From the NCBI GenBank assembly GCA_018828585.1, contig JAHJVW010000128.1, forward strand, positions 27,187 to 91,186: a stretch of DNA of 64,000 nucleotides, read 5' to 3'. The stretch is from Bacteroidota bacterium (GTDB taxonomy: Bacteria > Bacteroidota > Bacteroidia > Sphingobacteriales > Sphingobacteriaceae). How positions within the stretch are numbered: position 1 is the first letter of the stretch; the number at the start of each line of letters is the position of its first letter. This document shows positions 20,185-29,233 of this stretch, in pieces. Below the pieces are notes generated by a model. That model was not told where the DNA came from, did no database searches, and was given only the letters and a program-made list of their open reading frames with translations. The position numbers and the translations under genes are program-made.

Positions 20185-21387
20185 ATGAAATACATTTCAT
20201 TAACCTTAGTTACACTCTATTTAAGTATAGCGGCAAGCTTTGCACAGACCATTAAAAGGGATACTGTGCCATATGAAAAGCAAAAATTAAAGTTTGAGCA
20301 AGCAGACTTGGTGAATAGTTACTACCATCAAGACGGTAATAATTCCGCTGTAACAGGTGGAATAGGAACAGAAAAATTAACTGATTTTTCAAATACATTC
20401 GATTTACAATTATCGCGTTACGGTAAAACAGGTTTAAAACACACTTATAATTTTGAAGTCGGTTTCGACGCTTATACTTCAGCTTCATCAGACAATATTG
20501 ATCCTAATACCCGTACTGGTCCATCCTATTCCGACGTGAGAATATATCCTTCCATTAGCTGGGATATTGCCAATGAACAAAAAGGACATAGTTTTGGATT
20601 TGATGTTTCTACGTCACATGAGTTTGATTATTCTTCTTTTGGAGGAGGCTTGCATTATTCTAAATCTTCAAAAGATAAAAACACTGATTTTGATATTAAA
20701 ATAAAGGCGTTTTTTGATACTTGGAAAGTAATTCTTCCAATAGAGCTTAGACCAGATAATTTTGGTGGTCCAGGCTACCAACAAAATGACCGGGCACCAA
20801 GAAATTCTTTTAGTGGGGCATTAAGTTTGTCACATGTTTTCACCAAGAATTTTCAAGCCCTTATAATGGTTGAACCTGCTTACCAGCAAGGATTATTGGC
20901 TACCAGATATCAAAGGGTATATTTTAACAACTTGGCATCTAGAGCTGAATATTTACCAGATAACCGACTAAAATTACCAATAGGGGCAAGATTAAATTAC
21001 TTTTTAGGAGATAATTTAGTATTCCGTTCTTTCCTTAGATATTATACGGATGATTGGGGAATTAAATCTGAAACAGCCGAGTTAGAAACGGCAATTAAAT
21101 TAAATCCTTTTGCATCAATAAGCCCATTTTACAGATATTATCAACAATCAGCAGCAGATTATTTTGCCGCCTACGCAAAACACTCTGCTAACGATAACTT
21201 TTATACAAGTGATTATGATCTATCTAAATTTCATAGCAATTATTATGGCGCTGGAATTAGATTTGCACCACCAACAGGAGTTTTGGGTATATCGAGAGTC
21301 TCTATGATTGAACTGCGATATGGACATTATACGAGGAGTAATGGTTTAAACTCCAATATAGTGAGTATTAACCTCCGATTTAAATAA
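20185..21387 (+). CDS. DUF3570 outer-membrane beta-barrel protein
   Basis: A 400-aa protein with signal peptide MKYISLTLVTLYLSIAASFA cut near AQT. It then has alternating amphipathic strands rich in aromatic residues, such as GLKHTYNFEVGFDAYTSA, and ends with a terminal strand SNIVSINLRFK, as expected for an outer-membrane barrel. Family DUF3570 has no established role. It is the last gene of the Rieske-Trx-ApbE-DUF4266 operon, 17 nt after DUF4266, so it may export or anchor the operon's redox partner on the outer membrane. A shared terminator follows. Confidence 0.82.
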   Translation: MKYISLTLVTLYLSIAASFAQTIKRDTVPYEKQKLKFEQADLVNSYYHQDGNNSAVTGGIGTEKLTDFSNTFDLQLSRYGKTGLKHTYNFEVGFDAYTSASSDNIDPNTRTGPSYSDVRIYPSISWDIANEQKGHSFGFDVSTSHEFDYSSFGGGLHYSKSSKDKNTDFDIKIKAFFDTWKVILPIELRPDNFGGPGYQQNDRAPRNSFSGALSLSHVFTKNFQALIMVEPAYQQGLLATRYQRVYFNNLASRAEYLPDNRLKLPIGARLNYFLGDNLVFRSFLRYYTDDWGIKSETAELETAIKLNPFASISPFYRYYQQSAADYFAAYAKHSANDNFYTSDYDLSKFHSNYYGAGIRFAPPTGVLGISRVSMIELRYGHYTRSNGLNSNIVSINLRFK

Positions 21388-21418
21388 AAAAAGCCTCGAT
21401 TAATATTCGAGGTCTTTT
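21388..21418. terminator. Bidirectional terminator between DUF3570 and pirin genes
   Basis: CCTCGA...TCGAGG with a short AT loop is flanked by an A-run on the left and TCTTTTCT on the right. This suits both converging transcripts. Confidence 0.75.
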
Positions 21419-21432
21419 CTACTTACAGCAAA

Positions 21433-22143
21433 TTATCCCATCGGAACTTCAATAATTAACACTTTAGAATCAAGCTTTGTGTTAATCTTGACTTCAGTAA
21501 TCTCATAAATACCAATCGCATCTCTATTTTTTAATTCCTTTTGGCCAGTTTCTATACCTCCTTCTAAAAGGAAAATATATACTCCATTATTCTTATCCTT
21601 TAGTTGATAGGTAAATTCTTTTTCTGCATCTAAATTTCCTAAAGAAAAATAAGCATCTTGGTTAATCCAAATGCTTTTAGCATCTTTTTCTGGTGAAACT
21701 ACAGTTAAAAAGTTGTTTTTCTTTTCATCCTCTGTGAAAGATTTTTGCTCATATCTTGGAGCAATGTTAACTTCCTTAGGGAAAACCCAAATTTGCAAGA
21801 ATTTTACAGCATCTTCTTTCGAAGCATTATATTCAGAATGAGAAATACCAGTTCCTGCAGACATGATTTGCACATCTCCTTGCTTGATGATCGCTTCTCT
21901 TCCTGTACTGTCATTATGTATTAAAGCTCCTGATAATGGAATGCTAACGATCTCCATGTTATCATGAGGATGTGTTCCGAAACCCATTCCTTTCTCAACA
22001 TGATCATCATTTAAAACTCTTAACAAACCAAAATTCATCTTTTCTGCGTTGTGAAACTTGCCAAAACTAAATGAGTGGTAACTGTTTAGCCAACCGAAAC
22101 TATTGAAGCCTCTGCCGCCTGCTGGGTGAAATACTGTTTTCAT
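21433..22143 (-). CDS. Pirin family protein
   Basis: A 236-aa bicupin. The N-terminal cupin has the pirin metal motif region GFGTHPHDNMEIVS (two His) and later ISHSEYNASKEDAVK (His and Glu), giving the expected three-His-one-Glu iron site. HSFSFGKF near the start is a pirin hallmark. Bacterial relatives include quercetin 2,3-dioxygenase YhhW. The physiological substrate is unknown. It is monocistronic and divergent from the NAD(P)-binding gene. Confidence 0.9.
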   Translation of the reverse strand: MKTVFHPAGGRGFNSFGWLNSYHSFSFGKFHNAEKMNFGLLRVLNDDHVEKGMGFGTHPHDNMEIVSIPLSGALIHNDSTGREAIIKQGDVQIMSAGTGISHSEYNASKEDAVKFLQIWVFPKEVNIAPRYEQKSFTEDEKKNNFLTVVSPEKDAKSIWINQDAYFSLGNLDAEKEFTYQLKDKNNGVYIFLLEGGIETGQKELKNRDAIGIYEITEVKINTKLDSKVLIIEVPMG

Positions 22144-22235
22144 AATTTCTAATTTATAATCAATTATACGTGTTTAAACATACAATTTTTATACCAAAAC
22201 AATAATAATTAAGTTTACATCATAAATAACTGTAA

Positions 22236-22895
22236 ATGAGTAATAAAAAATCAATAATACTTGGCGCTAGCGGACTAATTGGCAGTAAATTATTGCTAAT
22301 TTTACTTGAAAACGAAAACTACTCTGAGGTTAAAATCTTCATCAGAAAACTATTACCAATAGAGCATCCTAATCTTATTCAAATCATTACGGATTTCGAC
22401 CACCTGGAAATGATCAATTCAGAAATTAATTCCCATGTGATTTTTTGTTGTCTGGGTTCAACTAAGAAAAAAACTCCGGACTTAACTGAGTATAGAAAGA
22501 TAGACCATGATTATCCCTTATATTTTGCTAAACAGGGTTTAAAAAGTGAATTAATCCAATACCATATCGTTTCTGCATTAGGTGCAAATGCTCAATCTTC
22601 AAATTTCTATACAAAAATGAAGGGAGAGACAGAAGATGATTTAAAAGAGTTAGGAATACCCGCTTTATACATTTATCAACCTTCCTTTTTAGAAGGAAAC
22701 AGAAAAGAAAATCGTCCCTTAGAAAAAATCATGATGCCAATCATGAAGCTTGTTAACATTCTTTTGGTTGGTGGTTTAAGAAAATATCAAAGCATTTCTG
22801 CAAAAAGTGTTGCCAAAGCGATGTTAAATGAATCAATTAAAAATAAAAGCGGCATCTTTGTACTTGAATCAGATAAAATCAAAGAATTAGCGTGA
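22236..22895 (+). CDS. NAD(P)-binding Rossmann protein (atypical SDR, HTATIP2-like)
   Basis: A 219-aa atypical short-chain dehydrogenase. The cofactor-binding motif is SIILGASGLIGSKLL, and the catalytic YxxxK appears as FYTKMKGE preceded by SALGANA. The pattern resembles the HTATIP2/YraR group. A specific substrate cannot be given. Its stop codon overlaps the GTG start of the ABC-F gene (GTGA), indicating coupling of the two. Confidence 0.82.
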   Translation: MSNKKSIILGASGLIGSKLLLILLENENYSEVKIFIRKLLPIEHPNLIQIITDFDHLEMINSEINSHVIFCCLGSTKKKTPDLTEYRKIDHDYPLYFAKQGLKSELIQYHIVSALGANAQSSNFYTKMKGETEDDLKELGIPALYIYQPSFLEGNRKENRPLEKIMMPIMKLVNILLVGGLRKYQSISAKSVAKAMLNESIKNKSGIFVLESDKIKELA

Positions 22896-24751
22896 GTATC
22901 GTATCAGCAGAACAATTAGGACATGCCTTTAATGATTATTGGCTTTTTAAAAATTTAACATTTGGTATCCAACAAGGCCAGAGAGTGGCGCTAGTTGGTA
23001 TAAATGGGGCGGGGAAATCCACTCTATTAAAGTTATTGGCAGAAAAAATTACACCAACAGAAGGAAAAGTGGTAAAAGCTAAAGATATCCGTTTTGGATA
23101 TTTAGAACAAGATCCTCAATTCCAATCTGGTCAATCTATCAGCGACTTTATTTTTAGTTTAGATAACCGACAACAACAAATTATTAGAGAGTACGAAGAG
23201 CTCTTAGAAAATGAAAACCCAGACGTTGATGAAATTAACAGATTGACGGAAGAGCTAAGTAATTTAGAAGCTTGGGAATATGAGCATCAAATCAAGACGA
23301 TTTTAGGACGGTTAGATATTCATCATTTGGATCAAAAAATAGACACCTTATCGGGTGGCCAGAAAAAGCGATTAAGTTTGGCTAAACTGCTAATAGACGA
23401 CCCAGATGTTTATGTAATTGATGAGCCCACCAATCATTTAGATATTGATACCATAGAGTGGTTAGAGAGCTTTCTTACTTCAGGAGGAAAAACAATTCTA
23501 ATGGTTACCCACGACAGGTATTTCTTAGATAATGTTTGTAATGAAATTATAGAATTAGAAAATGGCAATGTATATACCTATAAAGGTAAATATGCTTATT
23601 ATCTAGAGAAAAAGGCAGAGCAAGACGCAATCAACAGTACTGTTTTAGCAAAGAATAAAAATTTGTTAAAAAAAGAATTAGAATGGATGCGCAGAATGCC
23701 GCAAGCTAGAGGAACAAAATCAAAAGCAAGAATTGATTCCTTTTATGATTTAGAAAATAATACAAAAGGTCAGTTTACGAAAGAGACTGTTTTGTTAGAC
23801 GTTAAAGTAAGTCGACAAGGAAAACAAATTCTGGAAATTGAACATATTTCCAAAATCTTTCAAGGAAAAGAAATCTTAGAAAACTTTTCTTATGTCTTTA
23901 AAAAAGGTGATAAAATTGGTCTGACTGGTAAAAATGGGACGGGAAAATCCACTTTATTAAATATCATCACCAATGAGTTAAAACCAGATTCGGGTCGTGT
24001 TAAAAAAGGGGAAACAACTGTTTTTGGCTATTATCATCAATCTGGTTTAAGTTTCGATGAAAGCGAAAGAGTGATAGACGTCATAAAAAACATTGCTGAA
24101 TTTATAGTAATGTCTGATGGTAAAACTATTTCCGCTTCTCAGCTTTTGACACATTTTCTATTTCCCCCTAAAAAGCAGCATGGATTTGTGAGTTTATTAA
24201 GTGGTGGAGAAAAGAAAAGACTCCACTTAATGAAAGTATTAATCAAAAACCCAAATTTTCTAATTTTAGATGAGCCCACTAATGATTTAGATATAGACAC
24301 TTTGAATGTTTTAGAGGAGTTTTTAGAAAATTATCCTGGCGTTTTAGTCTTGGTTTCTCACGATAGATATTTAGTGGACAAATTAACAGAGCAGCTATTC
24401 GTTTTGGAAGGAAATGGTCAAATTCGAATTTATAACGGAAATTATTCTTCTTATAGAATCGAACAAGAACAATTAAAGACTCAGCAAAAGGAAGCAAAGA
24501 CAAGCCCAATTATAGAAATTAAAAAAGAAAGTACGAAACCAAAGTTATCTTATAAAGAACAAAGGGAATTAAAGACGCTGGAAGAAGAAATTGAAGTGGT
24601 TGAAAAACAGATTGAAGATTTAACCAATAAACTCAATAATCCCAAAGCTAACCACGAAGATTTAAGTTCTTTAGCTCAGGAAATTGAAGAACGAAATAAA
24701 TCGTTAGAAGCGAAGTCATTTAGATGGATTGAGTTAAGTGAATTAATATGA
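22892..24751 (+). CDS. ABC-F family ATPase, Uup-like
   Basis: A soluble 619-aa protein with two ABC cassettes and no membrane domain. Walker A sequences are GINGAGKST and GKNGTGKST. Signature motifs are LSGGQKKRLSLAKLL and LSGGEKKRLHLMK. The Walker B segments VIDEPTNHLDID and ILDEPTNDLDID have the ABC-F linker HLDID/DLDID form. A C-terminal coiled coil (YKEQRELKTLEEEIEVVEKQ onward) is typical of Uup, a DNA- and ribosome-associated factor. The start is GTG within the preceding stop, and the gene also overlaps the next one by ATGA. Confidence 0.92.
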   Translation: MSIVSAEQLGHAFNDYWLFKNLTFGIQQGQRVALVGINGAGKSTLLKLLAEKITPTEGKVVKAKDIRFGYLEQDPQFQSGQSISDFIFSLDNRQQQIIREYEELLENENPDVDEINRLTEELSNLEAWEYEHQIKTILGRLDIHHLDQKIDTLSGGQKKRLSLAKLLIDDPDVYVIDEPTNHLDIDTIEWLESFLTSGGKTILMVTHDRYFLDNVCNEIIELENGNVYTYKGKYAYYLEKKAEQDAINSTVLAKNKNLLKKELEWMRRMPQARGTKSKARIDSFYDLENNTKGQFTKETVLLDVKVSRQGKQILEIEHISKIFQGKEILENFSYVFKKGDKIGLTGKNGTGKSTLLNIITNELKPDSGRVKKGETTVFGYYHQSGLSFDESERVIDVIKNIAEFIVMSDGKTISASQLLTHFLFPPKKQHGFVSLLSGGEKKRLHLMKVLIKNPNFLILDEPTNDLDIDTLNVLEEFLENYPGVLVLVSHDRYLVDKLTEQLFVLEGNGQIRIYNGNYSSYRIEQEQLKTQQKEAKTSPIIEIKKESTKPKLSYKEQRELKTLEEEIEVVEKQIEDLTNKLNNPKANHEDLSSLAQEIEERNKSLEAKSFRWIELSELI

Positions 24752-25005
24752 GTTTATCAAACTGGATAGCTTCATTTGGCGTAGGTATTTTACTAATTGC
24801 ATTCTTCTTAAACATTTATGGATTTATAGACAATAAAAATAAAGTTTATGTTTTATTAAATGCTATTGGTGGTATAATTAGCGGCTATGCGTCTTGGATG
24901 ATTGGCTTCTATCCGTTTGTTGTTTTAAATATTATATGGTCTTTCACCTCTATATTATCGCTGTTTAAAAAATCTGTTCCACGTGAAACATTCAAACCCG
25001 AGTAA
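24748..25005 (+). CDS. CBU_0592-like small membrane protein
   Basis: An 85-aa protein with three hydrophobic segments: GVGILLIAFFLNIYG, YVLLNAIGGIISGYAS and FYPFVVLNIIWSFTSIL. The NAIGGIISG and FVVLNIIW elements match the CBU_0592 type of small membrane proteins of unknown function. It overlaps the ABC-F stop by 4 nt (ATGA). Notably its 3' end contains a complete parS site, so the final residues (SVPRETFKPE) are partly shaped by that DNA signal. Confidence 0.7.
   Translation: MSLSNWIASFGVGILLIAFFLNIYGFIDNKNKVYVLLNAIGGIISGYASWMIGFYPFVVLNIIWSFTSILSLFKKSVPRETFKPE
24975..24990. promoter_or_regulatory. parS centromere site (ParB binding), site 1
   Basis: TGTTCCACGTGAAACA matches the bacterial parS consensus TGTTNCACGTGAAACA at every fixed position. 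It lies within the 3' end of the small membrane-protein gene. Confidence 0.9.
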
Positions 25006-25030
25006 AGAAAACAAGATAAATTTTTATAAG

Positions 25031-25048
25031 AAAGATAAGCTTATCTTT
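25031..25048. repeat. 18-bp perfect palindrome between the two parS sites
   Basis: AAAGATAAGCTTATCTTT is a perfect inverted repeat. Its right half includes TATCTTTG, a good match to the -7 promoter box for mnmG. It could be an operator or simply promoter sequence. Confidence 0.6.
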
Positions 25049-25060
25049 GTAACTTAAGTA

Positions 25061-25076
25061 TGTTTCACGTGAAACA
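25061..25076. promoter_or_regulatory. parS centromere site (ParB binding), site 2
   Basis: TGTTTCACGTGAAACA is the canonical, perfectly palindromic parS sequence. It is 86 nt from site 1 and 11 nt before the mnmG start. ParB spreading from here would support segregation of the origin region. Confidence 0.92.
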
Positions 25077-25087
25077 AAGAATAAATT

Positions 25088-26950
25088 ATGTTTAAGCAAT
25101 ACGATGTTATAGTTGTTGGTGGAGGTCATGCCGGATGCGAAGCTGCTGCTGCCGCAGCGAATCTTGGATCTTCTGTTCTACTAGTAACCATGAACATGGG
25201 AACTATTGCACAAATGAGTTGTAACCCAGCAATGGGCGGAGTAGCTAAGGGACAAATATTAAGAGAGATTGATGCAATGGGCGGTTATTCTGGAATTATT
25301 GCCGATAAAACCACCATACAATTCAGAATGCTTAATCGTTCAAAAGGACCGGCGATGTGGTCTCCTCGTACACAAAACGACAGAATGAGATTCGCTGAAG
25401 AATGGCGCTTGGCTTTAGAAAAAACACCAAATGTAGACTTTTGGCAAGATATGGTGTCTGGCTTATTGGTTGAGAACGGTGTGGTTTGTGGTGTTAAAAC
25501 AAGTTTGGGGGTAGAAATTACTGCCAATGCGGTAGTCTTAACAAACGGCACCTTTTTGAATGGAATTATACATATTGGTGAAAAGAAGATGGGCGGTGGA
25601 AGAACAGGGGAAAAAGCCGCAACAGGAATTACTGAGCAATTAGTAGAACTTGGATTTGAATCAGGTAGGATGAAAACCGGAACTCCTCCCAGAGTGGATG
25701 GAAGATCTCTAGACTATTCTAAAATGGAAGAACAATGGGGAGATGAGGATGGTGGCAAATTTTCCTATACAGACACAGAAACTCCAAAAGAACAAAGATG
25801 CTGTTGGATTACTTACACCAATGCTGCTGTTCACGAAACCTTGAAAGAAGGCTTCGAAAGATCTCCAATGTTTACAGGTAGAATTAAAGGATTAGGACCA
25901 AGATATTGCCCTTCCATTGAGGATAAGATCAACCGTTTTGCAGAAAGAGAAAGACACCAAATATTTGTTGAGCCAGAAGGTTGGAATACGGTAGAGATTT
26001 ACGTTAACGGATTTTCTACTTCTCTTCCAGAAGATATACAATTAAAAGCACTGAGGTTAATCCCTGGTTTTGAAAACGCTAAAATGTTTAGACCTGGTTA
26101 TGCGATTGAATACGATTTCTTCCCTCCTACTCAATTGAAATTAAGTTTAGAAACAAAATTAATAAAGAACCTTTTCTTTGCAGGACAAATTAATGGAACA
26201 ACAGGTTATGAGGAGGCGGCAGCACAAGGGTTTATTGCTGGATTAAATGCACATCAAAGTATTAATAATAAAGAATCGGTCGTTCTAAAGCGCTCCGAAT
26301 CTTATATTGGTGTTTTAATAGACGACTTAGTAACGAAAGGAACTGATGAACCCTATAGAATGTTCACATCTAGGGCCGAACATCGTCTTTTATTAAGACA
26401 AGACAACGCAGACGAAAGATTAACACCTCTAGCTTTTAATTTAGGCTTAGTAAATGAAGAAAGATTAGATAAGGTCAAAGAGAAAGTGAAAAATTCGGAA
26501 AAGATAATTTCATTAACAAAAGAAATTTCCATTTCTGAGGCAGACGCAAATTCAATTTTAGAAGAATTAGGAACATCACAAATCTCACAACGTTTTAAAC
26601 TCTATGCTTTACTAGGAAGACCTCAGGTTAATATTAAAGATCTTAGAAGGATGAGTCCTGATTTTGATTCCAAATTAAATGAATTTGATAAAGAAACTAT
26701 CGAACAAGCAGAAATTAAAGTGAAGTATAATAGTTACTTTGAAAAAGAGTTAGAGATTGTAGAGAAGATGAAAAAAATGGAAGACAAAGATATTAATCCT
26801 GAATTTAATTATCATAATTTACAATCGCTATCTAAAGAAGCAAGAGAAAAATTAATGAAGATAAAACCGAAAACTTTAGGGCAAGCATCAAGAATTTCTG
26901 GTGTTACACCTTCGGATATCTCAGTTTTAATGGTTCATCTTTCAAGATAA
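25088..26950 (+). CDS. mnmG: tRNA uridine-5-carboxymethylaminomethyl modification enzyme
   Basis: MnmG (GidA) works with MnmE to modify the wobble uridine of several tRNAs, using FAD, a folate one-carbon donor and glycine. The FAD-binding N-terminus is [18 protein letters not shown]. The family segments [39 protein letters not shown] and [16 protein letters not shown] are present, along with a C-terminal helical MnmE-binding domain. Length of 620 aa is normal. It follows two parS sites, in keeping with its frequent origin-proximal location. Confidence 0.97.
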   Translation: MFKQYDVIVVGGGHAGCEAAAAAANLGSSVLLVTMNMGTIAQMSCNPAMGGVAKGQILREIDAMGGYSGIIADKTTIQFRMLNRSKGPAMWSPRTQNDRMRFAEEWRLALEKTPNVDFWQDMVSGLLVENGVVCGVKTSLGVEITANAVVLTNGTFLNGIIHIGEKKMGGGRTGEKAATGITEQLVELGFESGRMKTGTPPRVDGRSLDYSKMEEQWGDEDGGKFSYTDTETPKEQRCCWITYTNAAVHETLKEGFERSPMFTGRIKGLGPRYCPSIEDKINRFAERERHQIFVEPEGWNTVEIYVNGFSTSLPEDIQLKALRLIPGFENAKMFRPGYAIEYDFFPPTQLKLSLETKLIKNLFFAGQINGTTGYEEAAAQGFIAGLNAHQSINNKESVVLKRSESYIGVLIDDLVTKGTDEPYRMFTSRAEHRLLLRQDNADERLTPLAFNLGLVNEERLDKVKEKVKNSEKIISLTKEISISEADANSILEELGTSQISQRFKLYALLGRPQVNIKDLRRMSPDFDSKLNEFDKETIEQAEIKVKYNSYFEKELEIVEKMKKMEDKDINPEFNYHNLQSLSKEAREKLMKIKPKTLGQASRISGVTPSDISVLMVHLSR

Positions 26951-27077
26951 GATAAAATACTGTTAATCAGTTAATTATAAATTTTGTGTTTAAGCGGTTA
27001 TTTTTTAATCCGAGACATAATCTTCATAAAAACAAAAAAATTAAATATAAAGCTTAAAAACAGGCTCAAATAAAAAA

Positions 27078-28691
27078 GTGAAAAAACCATCTGTTTATAT
27101 CGTCCTATTTTGCTCTCTTTTGCTATTTTCTTGCGCAAGTTTGCAGCAACCTCAAGGCGGACCAAAAGATATGCTAGCGCCAAAAGTTTTAGAAGAGTCT
27201 CCAAAAAATTTAAGCACCAATTTTAAAGGAGATAAGATTGATATCACTTTTGATGAATATTTTAAACTGTCAAGTGAATTTACTGAGATCAGTATCTCCC
27301 CGTCTTTAGAAATTACACCAGTCTATAAAATAAAGAAAAAAGTTTTAGAAATAGTATTCAAAGATTCTCTTGAAAAAAACACCACTTACACCATAAACTT
27401 TGGAAAGGCAATTCAGGATGTTAATGAGTCTAACGTCTTAAAAAATTACAGTTATGTTTTTGCTACTGGGCCTGTCTTAGATTCGCTACAGATAAGTGGA
27501 ACAATTATTAGCTCTAACGATATTAAGCCTGTTAAAGATGCAACAGCTTTTCTTTTTCATATAGAACAAGATACTTTATTCGGAAAAAAGAAATCATCAC
27601 TTTTTACGACAACAGATAGTGCCGGTCATTTTAGTCTTAAAAATTTAAAAGAGGGAAAGTATACCATTTATGGACTGAAAGAAGCTAATCCTGACAGAAT
27701 TTACAATTCACCAAATGAGGAAATTGCTTTTTTGAGAGATCCTATAAATTTAGTAAAAGATACTTCTGATATTATATTAAAATTATTTAAAGGAATTCCC
27801 GAACGACTTAGAATACTTGATAAAAAGATAGAAAAGGACGGTAGAATAACCTACATTTTTAATAAACCCATTAAAAAACCTTCGATTACTTTTATAGACC
27901 CAATAAATCTGAAAGATCCTATTATTAATTTTTCTAACAAAGGCGACACCGCATCGGTTTGGTTGAGAAGTTATGATTTTGATTCGCTTAAAGTAGCTAT
28001 TAACTCTGACAAGGTAGCCCTAGATACTATTAAACTGACCAGAAGTAAAAAGGATACTTATGAGAGAACCATTTTATTTAGTAATAATTTATCTGGTGGG
28101 AAAATAACACCTGGAAAATCTTTACAACTGACTTTTAATTTACCTATTGAAAATATCAGCAAGCAGTCTGTAGAGTTGCTAGAAGATTCTATTCCAAAAA
28201 CTGGATTTGTCATCAATCAATTAAGTCAATCAAATCTGGTTTATACCGTATCATATCCATGGAAAATAAAAAAACTATACACCCTGAAATTCAATGAAGG
28301 AGCAATTAAAGACATTTACAATACGGCTAACAAGCCACTTAAATTAGATTTTGAATTAGACGAAGTAGAAAATTATGGCAATCTTTCCTTAAATATTGTT
28401 AAAGAAGACAGTACAAAAACCTATATTCTTCAATTGTTTAATTCAGCCAAAAACCTTTATAAAGAAGAAATAATTAAAGAAAATAAAACTATTATTTTTA
28501 ATAATATCCCTATTAGCAAATATACATTGAGAGTTATTGAGGATGCTAATAATAACGGTGAATTTGACACTGGAAATGTGAAGCTAAAAACTCAACCTGA
28601 AAAAGTTTGGTTTTTTGATAAGGAAATTATTACAAGGGCTAACTGGGATAGGGAGGAGAAAATTATTATTCCTAAAAAATTTTCTGATTAA
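27078..28691 (+). CDS. Big_5 Ig-like domain lipoprotein
   Basis: A 537-aa lipoprotein with signal VYIVLFCSLLLFSC and lipobox Cys. The next segment QQPQGGPKDMLAPKVLEESP (quoted in part) is the hallmark start of the Bacteroidota Ig-like (Big_5) proteins. After the Ig-like domain (about 35-135) comes a carboxypeptidase-regulatory-like beta module (DSAGHFSLKNLKEGKYTIYG), then further beta-rich repeats and an ENTG-like end (EDANNNGEFDTGNV). It probably lies on the inner face of the outer membrane with a structural role. Function is unknown. The start codon is GTG, with no ATG alternative before the signal. Confidence 0.8.
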   Translation: MKKPSVYIVLFCSLLLFSCASLQQPQGGPKDMLAPKVLEESPKNLSTNFKGDKIDITFDEYFKLSSEFTEISISPSLEITPVYKIKKKVLEIVFKDSLEKNTTYTINFGKAIQDVNESNVLKNYSYVFATGPVLDSLQISGTIISSNDIKPVKDATAFLFHIEQDTLFGKKKSSLFTTTDSAGHFSLKNLKEGKYTIYGLKEANPDRIYNSPNEEIAFLRDPINLVKDTSDIILKLFKGIPERLRILDKKIEKDGRITYIFNKPIKKPSITFIDPINLKDPIINFSNKGDTASVWLRSYDFDSLKVAINSDKVALDTIKLTRSKKDTYERTILFSNNLSGGKITPGKSLQLTFNLPIENISKQSVELLEDSIPKTGFVINQLSQSNLVYTVSYPWKIKKLYTLKFNEGAIKDIYNTANKPLKLDFELDEVENYGNLSLNIVKEDSTKTYILQLFNSAKNLYKEEIIKENKTIIFNNIPISKYTLRVIEDANNNGEFDTGNVKLKTQPEKVWFFDKEIITRANWDREEKIIIPKKFSD

Positions 28692-28723
28692 TCTTTAGTA
28701 GTATTATTCCTAATACCTAAAGC

Positions 28724-29233
28724 TTATTTAAACCAACCCGAATACATTACATAGTTGTGAGGAAGCTTTTTCAACATTTCCTTTTGTTCCTCTGTTAGCG
28801 GCTTAATTTTCTTCGCTGGGACACCTGCGTATAAATATCCCGATTCACAAATAGTGTTCTCTAGAACAACAGCTCCTGCAGCAATAATGACGAATTCATT
28901 AACCATTGCATGGTCCATTACAATTGCTCCCATACCGATCAAAACGTGGTCTTTCAAAGTGCAACCATGAACCAAAGCATTATGTCCAATAGATACATAA
29001 CTCCCAATAGTGGTTGCCGCTTTTAAATAAGTGGCGTGGATAACTGCACCGTCTTGAATATTTGTAAAGTCTCCAATTTTAATAAAATTTACATCTCCAC
29101 GAATAACTGCGTTAAACCAAACTGAACAATTGTTCCCCATAGAAACATCGCCAATAATCGTACAATTCTCAGCAATGAAACAATCTGTTCCCCATGATGG
29201 ATTTTTATCCTCAACTGGTAAAATAAGTGCCAT
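28724..29233 (-). CDS. Gamma-carbonic anhydrase family protein (left-handed beta-helix)
   Basis: A 169-aa hexapeptide-repeat protein forming a left-handed beta-helix trimer. Putative zinc ligands occur in GAVIHATYL, IGHNALVHGC and DHAMV, at gamma-class positions. The N-terminal block WGTDCFIAENCTIIGDVSMG shows the repeat pattern. Related YrdA/PaaY-type proteins vary in carbonic anhydrase activity, so the enzymatic role is uncertain. Its ATG overlaps the nadB stop by one base, so the two are probably co-transcribed. Confidence 0.85.
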   Translation of the reverse strand: MALILPVEDKNPSWGTDCFIAENCTIIGDVSMGNNCSVWFNAVIRGDVNFIKIGDFTNIQDGAVIHATYLKAATTIGSYVSIGHNALVHGCTLKDHVLIGMGAIVMDHAMVNEFVIIAAGAVVLENTICESGYLYAGVPAKKIKPLTEEQKEMLKKLPHNYVMYSGWFK

